Assembly: GCA_001557505.1 (NCBI GenBank)
Contig: LSAX01000003.1
Location: forward strand, 2,046,001-2,110,000
DNA: 64,000 bases
DNA from: Reticulascus tulasneorum
Taxonomy: Eukaryota; Ascomycota; Sordariomycetes; Glomerellales; Reticulascaceae
Direction of reading: 5' to 3'
The notes below the pieces were generated by a model. That model did not search any database. It was not told the DNA's origin and worked only from the letters and a program-made list of their open reading frames with translations. Positions 20,257-31,910 of this stretch are shown in pieces. Made by a program: the position numbers and the translations under genes. How positions within the stretch are numbered: the stretch's first letter is position 1; every line of letters starts with the position of its first letter.

Positions 20257-20847
20257 CTATCTCTTCATGAAATCAGCGAGACTGAGGGTTCGGCCGCTCT
20301 GTGAACTCGACGCCTTGTTCTGGCTTAACAAGGCTTGTAATCCTGCCTTTCGAGACTTGGCCCGCTTCTTGCTGCTGGCATTGGCTGTCATCCTGTCGCC
20401 TTCAGAAATATGAGTTGCGCGAGATGCCTTCACGGGAAGTTCCCTCGTCTTTCTTCTGGTAATTGGTGGTGGTCGTGGTAGGGCAATCTTGGTGGTCTCG
20501 TTGCAATGCCCACATTTGAGAACCTTGATCGTTCCATGGTCCTGAGTCTTGGACATGTTATCCGATGACTTGGCCTTGATACCATGCCGGCTCTTTCGAG
20601 CAGCCCTTTCTACCTCCAATTTCAGGGTGCTGTCCTGGCCTGGGATCATGATATGGCCACAGCTGCCGCAGACGTGTTGGCGCTGGACATCTGTCTGCTC
20701 CAGGTTGTGGTGGAACAGGAGTTCGTTGCGACGACTCATCAAGTATGCTGAGGATTCTGGTGCAGATATTCTCAGAAGATGTCCAGCATCGTTGAGGTAG
20801 TCGAGATGAGCTGGTAGAGTTGTGACGTCCATTGTGACCGGTATCAT
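20257..20847 (-). CDS. RNase P/MRP subunit of the Rpr2/Rpp21/Snm1 family
   Basis: A single exon of 196 residues runs from the ATG at 20,847; a second ATG five codons later (MDVTTLPAHLDYL) is equally plausible. After a helical N-terminal part there are two zinc-binding cysteine pairs, CGSC at residues 60-63 and CGHC at 112-115. They flank a stretch with PGQDSTLKLEVE and a basic region, which is the Rpr2/Rpp21/Snm1 pattern. The C-terminus is rich in Lys, Arg and Ser. Family members are protein subunits of RNase P, which trims tRNA 5' ends, or of RNase MRP, which processes rRNA. The sequence does not decide between the two. It is divergent from TRM12, and the two coding regions are about 390 bp apart. 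Confidence 0.8.
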   Translation of the reverse strand: MIPVTMDVTTLPAHLDYLNDAGHLLRISAPESSAYLMSRRNELLFHHNLEQTDVQRQHVCGSCGHIMIPGQDSTLKLEVERAARKSRHGIKAKSSDNMSKTQDHGTIKVLKCGHCNETTKIALPRPPPITRRKTRELPVKASRATHISEGDRMTANASSKKRAKSRKAGLQALLSQNKASSSQSGRTLSLADFMKR

Positions 20848-21237
20848 AGATCACATCGTCCGGATGGCGGTAACATGGAGGAATGAATTGAGGATAAGAA
20901 TGTGAAGGTTCTCTTGGCCGATTCCAGTGGAGGGGAGGATATTATGGGGGGGCGTTGATCTTACAGGGGCGGTAAGCCACAATACATATTAATAAATCCC
21001 CTAAAACCGCTGGCTCCAATCATCAGGAAACCCCCTCCACCTACCTTACCTAGGTACCTTACGCCATAGCATTCAAACTTTACATTTGATTTGAATGGCT
21101 TCACTAATCTAACCTACTCTTTGCAGGCTGTTAATTATACCTAGTTGCGCTTGTCTTTCCAATCCGTGTCTTTGATTGGCCATGGAACATCGTCAATCCT
21201 CGAGACTAGGGCTGGCTTGACCTCTCTATCAAGCAAC
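20848..21237. promoter_or_regulatory. Divergent promoter region between the RNase P/MRP subunit and TRM12
   Basis: Two tRNA- or RNA-processing genes diverge from this 390-bp spacer, so shared regulation is possible. It includes a TACCTTACCTAGGTACCTTA word near 21,045-21,062. No other motif is assignable. Confidence 0.5.
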
Positions 21238-22470
21238 ATGACAATGGAGCCAAAAAGAAGCAAAAGAAAATTGCCTAAGAAAGAGAATCCAATACATGCT
21301 GCTACCAGAGCATGGCTCATTTCACTGCCGCATTCCTTGCAGCCATGGACCGGGGAAACGGGGCTAGAGGACTTCCTTGCGCAACAAGTTCCCAAGCGCT
21401 TCACGATATATGAACCCATGGCCCTGCTCCCGAGCGGAAGTTTCGCCAGTGTCGCCTGGAGGACTCTTCTCGCCAGTTCGGATATCGGGGATGAGAAATT
21501 CAGCCAGCTCTGGGAGCTGATTTTGCAGAATCTATCCAAACCATCAGTCCGCCTGACTCGCCTTGCCGTAAACGAAGGTATACCTCTGCAGAGCAATGAA
21601 CATGCACAGCAGGGGGTAGTCGATGTAGTGGAAAACATACTACGATCTCCAAGCGGGCTGAGACTGTTGTACGGCGACTTTGGCCCAGCTGATATGCCAG
21701 CTGAGCCTTCTGCTGCAGACTTTGAGAAAGGTTTCTGGGTATCCGCCAAGCAAAACGGCATCTTCCAGACCTGGGCACCGCGATGGACCATGTTCAGTAG
21801 AGGAAATGTCAAGGAGAAGGCAAGACTTTTGGACTTCCATGACGCTGGGCTAGCACAAGGGGAGCTGTCTCACAGGTATCGACCAAGCCACAGGCTTCGA
21901 GATGCCTGGGCTGTCGATCTCTACGCTGGAATTGGCTACTTCACTTTCTCATACGCCAAGCTTGGGATGAAAGTCCTCTGCTGGGAGATCAACCCCTGGA
22001 GTGTAGAGGGTCTGCGGAGAGGTGCGAGAGCCAACGGCTGGGATGTGAGAGTGATCCAGGGTGAGGACTTGCAGCTCCCTCCAGCTCATTTCATGACTGG
22101 TGATGAGAAGATTTTCGTTTTTCTTGAAGACAATAAGCTGGCAAGCAGGAGAATCGCCGAATTCAACGCCTATGCGGCGGACCTCGACATACTCCATGTC
22201 AACTGCGGGTTTCTGCCCACAAGTCAACCTGTATGGCAGGATTCTTGGGATTTGGTCCGCACTTCTGAAGACGCCTGGCTGCATCTACACGAGAACGTAG
22301 GCGTTGCCGATATCGACCGACGGCGGACCGACATACAGATGCTCTTCGACGGGTTGGCCACAACTGACAGTAGAGAGACGACCGTAATGGTTGAACATGT
22401 CGAATTAGTTAAGACATATGCCCCAGATGTATGGCATTGTGTCTTTGACGTATACATTACAAGATCTTAG
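21238..22470 (+). CDS. TRM12: tRNA wybutosine-synthesising protein 2 (TRM12/TYW2)
   Basis: One exon of 410 residues starts at the ATG at 21,238 (MTMEPKRSKRK). The frame is open further left but has no ATG there. The SAM-binding Rossmann domain is clear: DLYAGIGYFTF at about residue 226, then CWEINPWSVEGLRRGARANGW at about 248 in place of the usual E-x-NP motif, and HVNCGFLPTS near 320. The N-terminal half has the fold and text of TYW2 homologues (LLPSGSFASVAWR, WTMFSRGNVKEKAR). The enzyme moves the aminocarboxypropyl group of SAM onto the wybutosine precursor at base 37 of tRNA-Phe. Its 3' end faces the EF-hand gene with only 59 bp between the stop codons. Confidence 0.92.
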   Translation: MTMEPKRSKRKLPKKENPIHAATRAWLISLPHSLQPWTGETGLEDFLAQQVPKRFTIYEPMALLPSGSFASVAWRTLLASSDIGDEKFSQLWELILQNLSKPSVRLTRLAVNEGIPLQSNEHAQQGVVDVVENILRSPSGLRLLYGDFGPADMPAEPSAADFEKGFWVSAKQNGIFQTWAPRWTMFSRGNVKEKARLLDFHDAGLAQGELSHRYRPSHRLRDAWAVDLYAGIGYFTFSYAKLGMKVLCWEINPWSVEGLRRGARANGWDVRVIQGEDLQLPPAHFMTGDEKIFVFLEDNKLASRRIAEFNAYAADLDILHVNCGFLPTSQPVWQDSWDLVRTSEDAWLHLHENVGVADIDRRRTDIQMLFDGLATTDSRETTVMVEHVELVKTYAPDVWHCVFDVYITRS

Positions 22471-22529
22471 CAGTAGTGTTACATTGAGATTCACGTCCGC
22501 CCATGGCCCCATTTTACATGCGTCCAGCT

Positions 22530-23247
22530 TCATGATGTTCTCCTGAACTTTTGGGGAATATTTGACTCCACGATCGCCATCTTGTCGAGCTCTTCCAACC
22601 TCTCCTGTTCGTCCTCCATTTCCTCGTGTTTCTTAAAATGCTCGATGTCTTCGGGATGCGTAAGATCTTCCAGCTTGGTGTTCTCGTCGTGATACCTAGT
22701 TGCAATCAGCGCCCTAGCATTTCGCGGTATCAAAAGGGCAACAACTTACTTCTCCCAGTGGTGAATCTCGTACTCATACTCATCATCTCCGTGATGTCCC
22801 GGTCCGGTCCCGAGGTCTGGTAGAGTCTTGCCATCTGCAATAAATTGATCCCACTCGGCGCGACTAATATGCCTATCCCCGTCCCGGTCCAGGAGTGTTA
22901 TGAGTTCATGTAGGATCTCGTCTCTCTTTTGCTCCGATATGCCCTTGTTCGACTCGTCCATCAGACCGTACGTACGCAGGATCTCGTTGCCTTGCCAGCT
23001 TCCGTCGCCGTTGTAATCGTGGAGAGAGAAGAAGGACGCGCTGTCCCAGCCACTCATATGGTGCTCCTCTGCGATGTTCAGGTTAGCGATTGAAGCAATT
23101 GGGGCTTATGGCGCGGAGACATTTACCAGCCATGTGTCTTGTCATCCAATCTGCGCCCTCGTCCACCATCGGTTTCTGTCCGCCGTGGTCGCCATGGGCA
23201 ACAGCTCGACCAGCGAGCGCAAAGCTTAACAGCCAGGATCGATGCAT
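22530..23247 (-). CDS. Secretory-pathway EF-hand protein, Ssp120/nucleobindin-like
   Basis: Three exons (23247-23127, 23068-22750, 22695-22530) encode 201 residues, with introns of 58 and 54 bp. The N-terminus MHRSWLLSFALAGRAVAHGD is a signal peptide with likely cleavage after AVA. Two EF-hands follow, DYNGDGSWQGNE and DRDGDRHISRAE, each with acidic residues at the calcium-binding positions. The region HHWEKYHDENTKLEDLTHPE and the charged coiled-coil tail are typical of fungal Ssp120 and nucleobindin-like proteins. The protein is expected to bind calcium in the lumen of the secretory pathway; in yeast, Ssp120 is linked to cargo receptors of the early secretory route. No HDEL-type retention signal is seen at the C-terminus (KFRRTS). 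Family good, role inferred. Confidence 0.87.
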
Positions 23248-24171
23248 GATTCGACTTGTGTTAATTATAAATCAGGGATTTGACGCTGTCTTCCATGCGC
23301 AACTTTCGCCGCAGGTGTGCCTGGAGTTGGTTTTGGGGTACTGAAATGAGATGTGGACGATGCAAGAGGCGGAGGTGATGGATGTCATCGACTCCCGCCT
23401 CGGCTTTCATCGTCAGGGGGTTTAGCGGCCGGCAGATGCACGGATCGGCAATCAGCTGGGGCTTGTCCCGCCTAATGACCAGGTACCAGGGGCTGGAATC
23501 TCAAGGAAACTTGGAACCTCAACTTGGCACGCACGCCTCAACAGCATCGCGATCGCGTTCGGTCATAAACTACGATTAAGCCGGTCTGTCTCAAGGCGCC
23601 TCATTCGTCCGGGTTCAACAAGATCGCAAGCGGTTCCGGCTAGGTCATAGATAAAGAGTTTAGCTCGCGTGACCTCCCTCGTCCTGCAGTAGCTGAGTTT
23701 GGTTTGTATCGTGTGCACATCCTACGTACCCTGAGACCATTTCAGTATCTGGGATATTCGATATTCAACTACAACACGAACTGCCATAGTATCTTAATCG
23801 AGGCTCCAATGTCAATATGTACAGACGGTTTTATGATTCCATGGCTTGACACCAGATTTCAGGGTGCTATCAACGAAGCGATAATCTAGGATGGGAGCTA
23901 AATCAGGAGAGTTTCCGCTTCATTAACTCTACGCAACGAGGTACGTAATTGGTGCCAAAGTGATATGTCCTATTTCAGTTGACATTTAATCACCCGAAAT
24001 GGCCATCGACCTTGTTACTCGGCCAAGAGACGGGAGTTGCAACCAAACTGGCGACAAAGTGGTACACGTGACTTGGCGGTGCGGTCCTCAATTCTACGAC
24101 GCGTTGGCGCGTGCTTCATTTTCTAGCAGACTTCCTAGGTAGGTTACAACTTCAACATTACGGCAGCAAAT
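23248..24171. promoter_or_regulatory. Divergent intergenic region between the EF-hand gene and ORC6
   Basis: The 924 bp hold both promoters. Short frames are present but none looks coding. A CCTAGGTAGG word sits about 30 bp upstream of the ORC6 ATG. Confidence 0.45.
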
Positions 24172-25376
24172 ATGAATCGGTCGATTGAGCAAACGCTGCT
24201 ATCGCTGATGCCAACCCATGGCTCAGCTCTCCCTCCTCAATTGGTTGAGTTAGCCGGCTCCTTGTTAGGCCAGTCAAGACACAGAGCCAGCACGCTGAAG
24301 GCAGAGGAAGAGGTGGCCCGACTCTATGCGTGCGCGCACATCGCATGCGACAGGTGAGAACTGCTATCGTAACGGATCAAGGTGCCCAGAACCTTACGAG
24401 AGACAGGCTCAAGATATCCCTCAACCTCCCACCGATCGAAGCCCGACCCCCAATCCCTCCCAGGATATACAAGCGACTCTACAACCATTTGGACAATATC
24501 CTGCCCAATGTTTCGACAACACGCAACACTCCTGGAAAGGTCAGAACTCCAGGTTCAAGGATACGAGACGTCGGAAGTTCGCCGGCGACAGGGAAGACAC
24601 TGCCCTCAAGAGCAACTCCCAGCAAAGATCGATCTCTCTCGCAATTCAGAACCCCAACGGGAGCTAATGGTGGCACGCCTACTAAGTCTACCGGCAAGGC
24701 GACTGTTCTCTCCCTCAAGTCCGGACTCCAGCCGTGGATCCAACCAGTAATACGGTTCATATGCAAAGAATCAGGCTATGCTCAACTAACGCCCAGCATC
24801 TTGGCTGGTCTGGATCATGTTATAACATCAGGAGGTCGAAAGTATAGCGCGTGGATTAAAGATAACCTGACTGGTCTATGCGCAGCGATCTACTTTTTCG
24901 CCTGTATGCGGGCTAAGAGACTGGCAGCGGCGGACGAGAAAGTCGATAACCATACTTATCTGCCAATACGAAAGGAAATTAAGGCCCTCCTTGTTCGTGC
25001 AAGGAAGGAAGTTGTTGTAAAGGGAATGGATGACGAGCCGGCATGGGAAGGATGGCAAAACACTACGTTGGAAGGCATTGATCTAGCTGTCATCCAGGTG
25101 GAAGAGAGAGGTTGGTTACGGGCCGACTGGTTCAGTGGCATTTTGGACATTGCGGCAGAAAAGCAACCACAGGATGATGACACAGGCGGCGACAACAGCG
25201 ATGATGATCCAAACCACAAGCTTCAAATCCGGCGAGCGGATACCATGTTCCAGGACAGGTACGACTTTCTAAGCGAGAAGAAGCGAACAGAATATCGCAC
25301 TTGGAAAGCAGACATTCTCATAAGAATTGCTCAATTGGAGGAACCTGCGCCAGACGCGATGGAAATAGATACATGA
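24172..25376 (+). CDS. ORC6: Origin recognition complex subunit 6
   Basis: Two exons (24172-24353 and 24407-25376) encode 383 residues; the 53-bp intron has donor GTGAGA and acceptor CAG. Splicing joins MNRSIEQTLLSLMPTHGS...ARLYACAHIACDR to LKISLNLPPIEARPPIPPR, which is the first cyclin-like fold of fungal Orc6. A Ser/Thr/Pro-rich linker follows with many S/T-P and K/R sites (GKVRTPGSR, TPSKDRS), expected targets of cyclin-dependent kinase. The second folded region includes IQPVIRFICKESGYAQLTPS. The C-terminus is acidic (DDDTGGDNSDDD) and ends EPAPDAMEIDT. Orc6 is a subunit of the complex that marks replication origins and loads MCM. The gene converges on the dioxygenase gene with 116 bp between stops. 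Confidence 0.9.
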
Positions 25377-25492
25377 TGAGCCTATGATGGCTCTGTGGGA
25401 ATCTTCTAGGTACAGATCTTATAGTCGAAGTGTTATGTTGGACAATCTGTGTCCAATGCCTTCTCGCCCTCTCTTCTTCCATTCATGCCAAC

Positions 25493-26820
25493 TTACAAGT
25501 GGAAGGCACGACGTCTTGCCGCCGCAGCAACCGAAGACGAAGTGGCCAGCGACGAGACCGTTCCAGTCGTCTCTCCCGTCAGAGTTGCTGTGGCAGAGGG
25601 TTGCGCGGTCTGAGAGAAAGTACCATTCCCACCGGGAGCAGTACCATTTCCACCTGGACCAGTGCCGTTTCCTCCAGGAGCGCCGCCAGGACCACCTCCC
25701 GGACCGCCGCCGACGCCGCTATCCAGGGCAACGCCACCACCTTCATAATAGTGCGCAGCCGCGCCAGCGCTTTCACTGTAATCTGCTGTGGTGTTTATGG
25801 CGATGATAATCCACATCAGCAGACCGTCTGACAGGCTGTCTCCGAGCATGACATATTTGGCGAAGGGGTCGTACTCCTCGGTTGCCTCGCCTGCGGCAAT
25901 GCTATCCGCGATGTTGGTGGTCAGCTCCTGGGTGTTCGTGTTGTACGGTGCGGTAAGCTCCACGGCGGTGATGAGATCCTGGTCGAAGAACAGCTGGCCG
26001 ATGTTCTTCGCCGTGCCGCCGCTGAACGTCCCGTTAGCCAGCGTCTCGGCACCAGCAGTCGACATCAGGTGAATATGAGTCGCACGGCCGGTGTAGTGTC
26101 CTGGGAAAAGGGTGTCGAACTCCACAACGCCGTCAGAGTCTGATTGCTGAACGCCTCGGCCGTGGGTAGTGTTCAGCCCGCCTTGGCCTTCAGCGGCGAC
26201 GCCAGAGTAGACACCAGTAGAATTGCAATGCCACACGTCGATCAGGAGATCCTCCACGGCGCCGCAGGTAGTGACGTCCACGAACTGGATGTCCAAGTGT
26301 ACGGGCACACCAGTCTGGCCGTCTGTGATATCTGTGCGAATGAGCTCGCCCTCAACGTAGTATGGCCCAATTGTCACCTCGGGAACCAAAGCGCAGCTCG
26401 CATTAGCCCCGAAGATGGTGGTGGCCGGGGTGTCGAGCGTGAACCCATCTGCAGATAGGTCGTGCGAGATGGCAGCCCATGTTTCCAACGAGTCTTGATC
26501 ACGACGGCGCATGGCATCTGTGGCTCTGTTAGACGTGGTGTTTGTGTATGGATGAGAGGCAACTTACGGTTCTGAAGACCTCGCTTCTCCCGGAGAGCTT
26601 GAGCTGTGGCGGCCCGACGGGCCACTGCTCGTGCCCGAAGTTCTATAGCCGCAGCTGAGCCGGAGCACTTGTCGAGCGCTCTCCTCGAGTGGTGGCCGAC
26701 GTATCGGCGGAGGGCTAACTCGGCCTGGATCTCTTCAGGTGAGTGGTTGCCGTGGGCTGCTACTCCGGTCAAGAATGGTGTCACAGCCAGGGCAGCCGTC
26801 AAGATTGAGAAGATGGCCAT
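25493..26820 (-). CDS. Secreted intradiol ring-cleavage dioxygenase
   Basis: Two exons (26820-26568 and 26517-25493) encode 425 residues; the 50-bp intron has GTAAGT and CAG borders. A signal peptide (MAIFSILTAALAVTPFLTGV, likely cut after VAA) is followed by a basic region that may be a propeptide. The catalytic domain begins with the GPYYVEGELIRTDITDG motif. The four non-haem iron ligands of intradiol enzymes are visible: Tyr at about 138, Tyr at about 226 (PGHYTGRATHIHL), and the two His of HIH at 232 and 234. The enzyme would open catechol-type rings between the hydroxyls, outside the cell, for instance during breakdown of plant phenolics. The C-terminus has a Gly-rich linker with repeated NGT glycosylation sites and a Ser/Thr-rich tail. 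The substrate is not determined. Confidence 0.92.
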
Positions 26821-27751
26821 TTTTTGGATAGATCAAGTGCGATGCAAACTGAGAACCAAAGTTTAATGTATGAATGAAGTATACAGAAGAAGATCTCTTG
26901 TACTTAGCAGACAATAAACAATGGCAGTGAAGAGAAGATGCAATGTTAGATTCCAGTCGAGCCAAACTACACCATCTTATACCAGTCTGTGATCTCGATT
27001 CGCCTGGTCTCCGTCAGCACAGCCATAGACACGTACGTTCACATCCTCGACGTTCTCGGTGATGAAGACGTGGAGGGTCCCACATCGCGCCCTCCCCTCC
27101 GAAGCAGTGATAGCATCGCGGTATTTGCTAGTGCCCGGCACTATTCTAATTCCTGGGGGGGGGGGGTTCAAGGCAACCCTTGCCTGCAGACGAAAAATGT
27201 GCCGTGCCAGTCGTCCAATGAACATCGGCGCATTTGACATTCACAAGAGGAGGCTGAAAATAGGAAGTGGTGGATGGTGCGGTTGGTGGAGTCGTGAGGC
27301 TTCGGAATGTGGGCGGACTGACGCGGCCAAGGTCAGTTCTCCGTCCTAACAGCATGGACGTGGCTAAAAAAGGACAGCATGAGTTACGTATACAGCGGAG
27401 GAACCAGATTTGACTTGTTTCATCTTGAATTTTTCGTCTTCTGGACGCATTCTGGCAGGGATAGGTCTGGCAAATGCCGTGCATGACGTCCAGGACTGGT
27501 ACATGGTTGTGCATATCCTACTTCGTAACTTCCTGACTCCGCGATGAGTCCTTAACCAGCTAGTCGCCGTGGCAAGGCATGACATGTCAAGAATACGGGG
27601 ACTCCCTGACTGTCAACTTTATTAGATGTTTGGGAGAAACATTCTTAAAGCTTGGGATCATCGCCACGTAGTGAGGACGCAAGCTCGTGAGGCTGCGGCT
27701 GTTCTCGGGGCTGGACATAGAATTCTTCAATGCAAAGAAATAATCTCTAGC
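26821..27751. other. Intergenic region between the dioxygenase promoter and the SDR gene end
   Basis: The right-hand neighbour ends at 27,752 and the left-hand one starts at 26,820, both on the minus strand. This stretch therefore carries the dioxygenase promoter and the SDR 3' region. It has a 12-G run near 27,155. No gene is seen. Confidence 0.45.
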
Positions 27752-28801
27752 CTAGCCCAGCTTCCCAGGGACGTAGGGATGCCCTGCACTAAGACCACCA
27801 TCCACAGCCCAGGCCTGGCCGTTGACATAGCTACTCTCATCGCTTCCCAGGAAAAGCGCAACCCTCGCAATCTCATCTGCATGACCCCCCCTTCTCGTCG
27901 GGTTCAGCTGCCCTATCTTGCGCTCAGTTCCTCGAGCCCGTGCTGCGTCATACATTATGGCCGTCATGCCAGTCTCGATGAGACCCGGGCATATAGCGTT
28001 GACTCGGACTCCTGTGCCCGCCAGTTGGTATGATATGGTCTGAGCCAGGGAGACGACTGCAGCTTTCGATGCTGAGTAGGGCGTGGAGCCGGCGTTCGAG
28101 CGCAGCCCGGCAACGGACGCTGTGCCTATTATACTTCCCCCCGCATCGGGCTTCTCGGTCGATGTCTTCATCATCGCTGGTGCTGCGTGCTTCGCCGCGA
28201 GGAAGACACTAATCCAGTCAGTTTCAACGACAAGCTAAACCTTTGCACCTTTGGAACGAACCTTAAAACGTTGGTCCGCATGATCGCCGTAAAGTCCTTC
28301 TCCTCGATGTCGCTAAACAAAGCATGTGGTCCCGTGATCCCCGCATTCGCAAAGAAGATATCCAGCCTCCCGTACGTCTTCAGCGCATGCTCAACCACGT
28401 CCTTGACCTCCTTCTCGTCCGCAGCGTCAAACTGTCGAGTGTGAATTTCAACCGACGGAAACAGCGCTATGATCTCCTGCTTGTGCGTCTCTAGGTATTT
28501 GGCATCGTAGTCACACAGGTAAATCGCCTTTGCGCCGTTCTCGGCGAATTGGTGGGCTGTGGCTCTGCCGATGCCGAGAGGCGAGTTCGTCCCTATGGTT
28601 CATCAGTATCAGTGCTACGGGTGGGCTTCATGATATGGCTCTACCTGTGATTATGATGACCTTGCCATTGACTCGAGGGCCATTCGAGCTTGGCGCAACT
28701 TTCTTGATCTTGGCAATTCCGAGGGAGCTTCCCTCAGAACCAGCCCTCGGGTCCAGCTGCTGGCTGATGGCATGGACCCTTCGTTGGGCGCTCTCAGACA
28801 T
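27752..28801 (-). CDS. Short-chain dehydrogenase/reductase (SDR family)
   Basis: Three exons (28801-28645, 28592-28262, 28208-27752) encode 314 residues, with introns of 52 and 53 bp. The donors GTAGAG and GTTCGT are weaker than usual. After an N-terminal extension of about 45 residues the Rossmann fold starts at [10 protein letters not shown]. The glycine motif [10 protein letters not shown] lies across the first splice site. An Asp at the end of the second strand (YLCDYD) suggests NAD rather than NADP. The NAG motif (FFANAGITG) and the catalytic Ser and YSASK are present, as is the C-terminal DGG segment ([10 protein letters not shown]). It is a classical SDR of unknown substrate. No metabolic cluster surrounds it. 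Confidence 0.9.
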
Positions 28802-31800
28802 TGTGTGTTTATGCTCAGCGTCAATGGGAAAGTGTGGTCATCATTTGCCCCGGCTGTACAATGGCAGCTTATGTATTGCTGACATTGGATGCGCTGCATG
28901 TGAGGTCGAAGCTTACGGCGGAGGTTGAGGGGCAGGAATAGCTACCAAGAGAGATGCCGAGGTTCACACCGAGGTTGGTTAGTGTTAGTCAAATACCTCA
29001 CAACGCCTCATAAAAGCATTATTTGTCAGAGTATAGTTCTAACTCCTAGCTCTGCTCGACAAGTTGAAATGATACTCCCATTTATTCGCCAATAAGCATG
29101 AGAATTTTGGGGTTATGGGCACGAAAAGAGCACACTGTTTATCAGCCATCGCTCACAAGTAGTGAGCATCAGCTTGTTTGTTTCAATTCCGTTCACATGC
29201 GTGGCCTGGCGGGTAAACAGAGAAAGGAAACGGCAGTTTGCTACTGACTTCCAGTCTCATTGAGGTCTCACAGCTTGTGCCTAGAGGCAGCACTGGCCGG
29301 ATTTATCGTCTAAATCTCGACCATCCTACAACCTACCAACTCTTCGGAGGAAGGAGATGGGTATTTCCGATACATAACCTAACCTCAAGATAGACGCGCA
29401 TAGTTGTAACCCATGCTCGGGGAGCCTGCCTCCAGGTATTTCACTCCTGTCACCAACGGTGCTCTTCAGGAGCCATCCACCAGGAATCCGGATCGTTGCA
29501 GTCGTTATGATGGGCTCGCTGTGCCACTGTCAACATCATACAGCATCCTTCCGAATCACCATGCCATCAAGAACTCATTCGGCCGTAAGGAGCATGGTGG
29601 CTTGCCAAAAGGCGAAAAAGTGTGCTCCCGTCAATTCTCAGACCTTCACCACTAGTGTGCGTCGAAGGCCGAAGACGGGAACACGAAGAAACCCACTATT
29701 GGTCACTAGAAAGGGCCAACAAACTCCAATACGAGGTGATGCGATAACTGTCCGGTTGCTGCCATTGTCTGTGCTCTGAGGCTGTTCTCATTGCCATCGC
29801 GGGAGAGCTTGCTACATAACGATCCACTGAGCTGAGAATTACGAGATCATTGTATCTCTGATGGAATGGCTTGAGGATCCAGCCCACCCATCTCAGAGTT
29901 TCTCCTTACTACATAGTATTCCAGGTACCCATGCTGTTGATCAACCGCCATCCGACGCCACACCAATGACTGGACTGGCTTGGAAATCGATAATGGCGGA
30001 ATGCGGGATCCGAGTAGGGAATCCCAGAGGGATTTCCACGTGAGTAACCGGATAGCTGCCGTGGAATACCAATGGCGTAGATGGCGAAGATCTCTTGGTT
30101 GGGCGTCAACTTCATGTCAAGATAGGCTGGGGACGCTCTGGAAACTATGTAGTCGGCTATGGCAGATGAGCGGCCAATGCAATGATCGCCTGGCCGTGTT
30201 TTTGCATCGCCAACTTGTATTGCTATTAAGTACCTACCACAGGGGTGGGATGGGATCGTGTTGTAGCAGGGTGGTTTTCAGCCCGTTGTCCCCGTCAACA
30301 GAGCGAGTCTGCGAATGCGGATAGAGACAGCAATCATGTGCGAATCCGAGAACAATCAACAGCATCTACATAGATGTTCCTTTTCCAGAACACGTAGCCA
30401 GCCGTTGGAATTCACAACACGTCATATTAAGCCAGAGTCAGTGAACAACGAGTATTCTTCTCAATGAAGAATCGATTACCCAAGAGAGAAGGGAACGGAC
30501 GAAACACGATTAGTGCTAATGGAGAGGTAGGAGGGCTGTTCTGGTCAAGTTTGTGAGCAAGCTCCTCTCGTTTTCTCTCCTTTCCTAGCAAACATGAGAA
30601 TATGGAACTTGACAGAAAGCCAAAACCAGAGAGACAAACAAGTGTTTCAGCAACTCGAGCTTGACAATGTGTATCACACCATTACCCAAGATCCAATAGA
30701 TCGCCTCGAGTCTGACAATGGCCTGTGGCAGCTCGCCTACCGTACGAACTTATTGGGTAAAAGGCCCAGCACCCCTGTTGGAGCTTCGTTCTATCCTCCA
30801 AGCAATATTCAGCATCACCGAGGCTGTGGCACCTCGTAGGTCTTGCTGGGAGTGGAAAGGTTTCCTCCGCTGATCGCGCAAACTCATCCAAGGACTCTTT
30901 GTATGCAGAAAGACCTGCAGGAGGTTGCCGGCAGTTACTTCAGATCCCCCGATGGGTGGTTCTCGATGATGTCCTCCTCGGAGGATAACCTATAGAGTTC
31001 GTACGAAGTAGCGCCGCCGTTCCTACAGATAATGGTGCAGGAATATTTTGAGCATTGTAGAGATGGCAATCGTCTGATTAGATGAACACATGGTTCCTGC
31101 ATCGTCTTTCTTGTGAAGCGAAAGTGGTAGATTTGAATTTGCTTGTTCAACTAGCCAGTTGCTATTCTCAATAGCTATACTGCTCTAGACCAATCCGTCC
31201 CAGTCACCTCCCAGAGGGCCTCTTGGTTTCCGTTAAGCAACGAGATATGAGAATACAAGATTGAGTCTCGACTATCCAGAAGCCTGGTTCTTTTGTTATC
31301 CCCTGTAGCTGGATGGAACTCTGCATAGCCTCTATTTGTGGCCGTTACATGATACACACCCACCCCCATTGTGTTTCTCCCAGTTTTCACGGCAGCCATC
31401 GGCTAGATGCATCTCCTTAGGCTTACTTGAGATACGCAACGACCCATCGCCCGGATTTCCATACGAGACTATTATCGTCCGGCAGCGGGGATACGCAGCA
31501 CAATGTAGCACATGCATTGCTAGTTGAGTGGTCAGCCTGACTTGTCTGATCTCTTCCATCATAACTGTCCTGTCGTGGGAGCCGTCACAATCTGTAAGGA
31601 CACCAGCAGCTGACGGGACTATATAGTAACGACATGGGAATATATCGGCGCCTGGTAGCCAACGAGATCGATCTCTGTAGCCCATCGATACTGTAAACTG
31701 CGAGGTCCTTCCTGGCCAGCTGCTGCCCTTCACTTGCTTCTTTGCGTAAACCGATTTCATCATACACATTCTTTCACCTGTTCGTCCTGTCTCTCGTTCC

Positions 31801-31910
31801 ATTCGTCACATGGCCTGATTCACTTTATGCTATGTCTCTCATTACTATCTAAACATACTTGATTAGTCTGTTTTGCACCAAAGCCACAATCGACGTCCTA
31901 TCTGGGCACC
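28802..31910. other. 3.1-kb intergenic region without a recognised gene
   Basis: It lies upstream of both the SDR gene (minus) and the membrane-protein gene (plus). The open frames are short and without family features on either strand. I see no transposon ends, RNA gene or long repeat. Confidence 0.45.
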
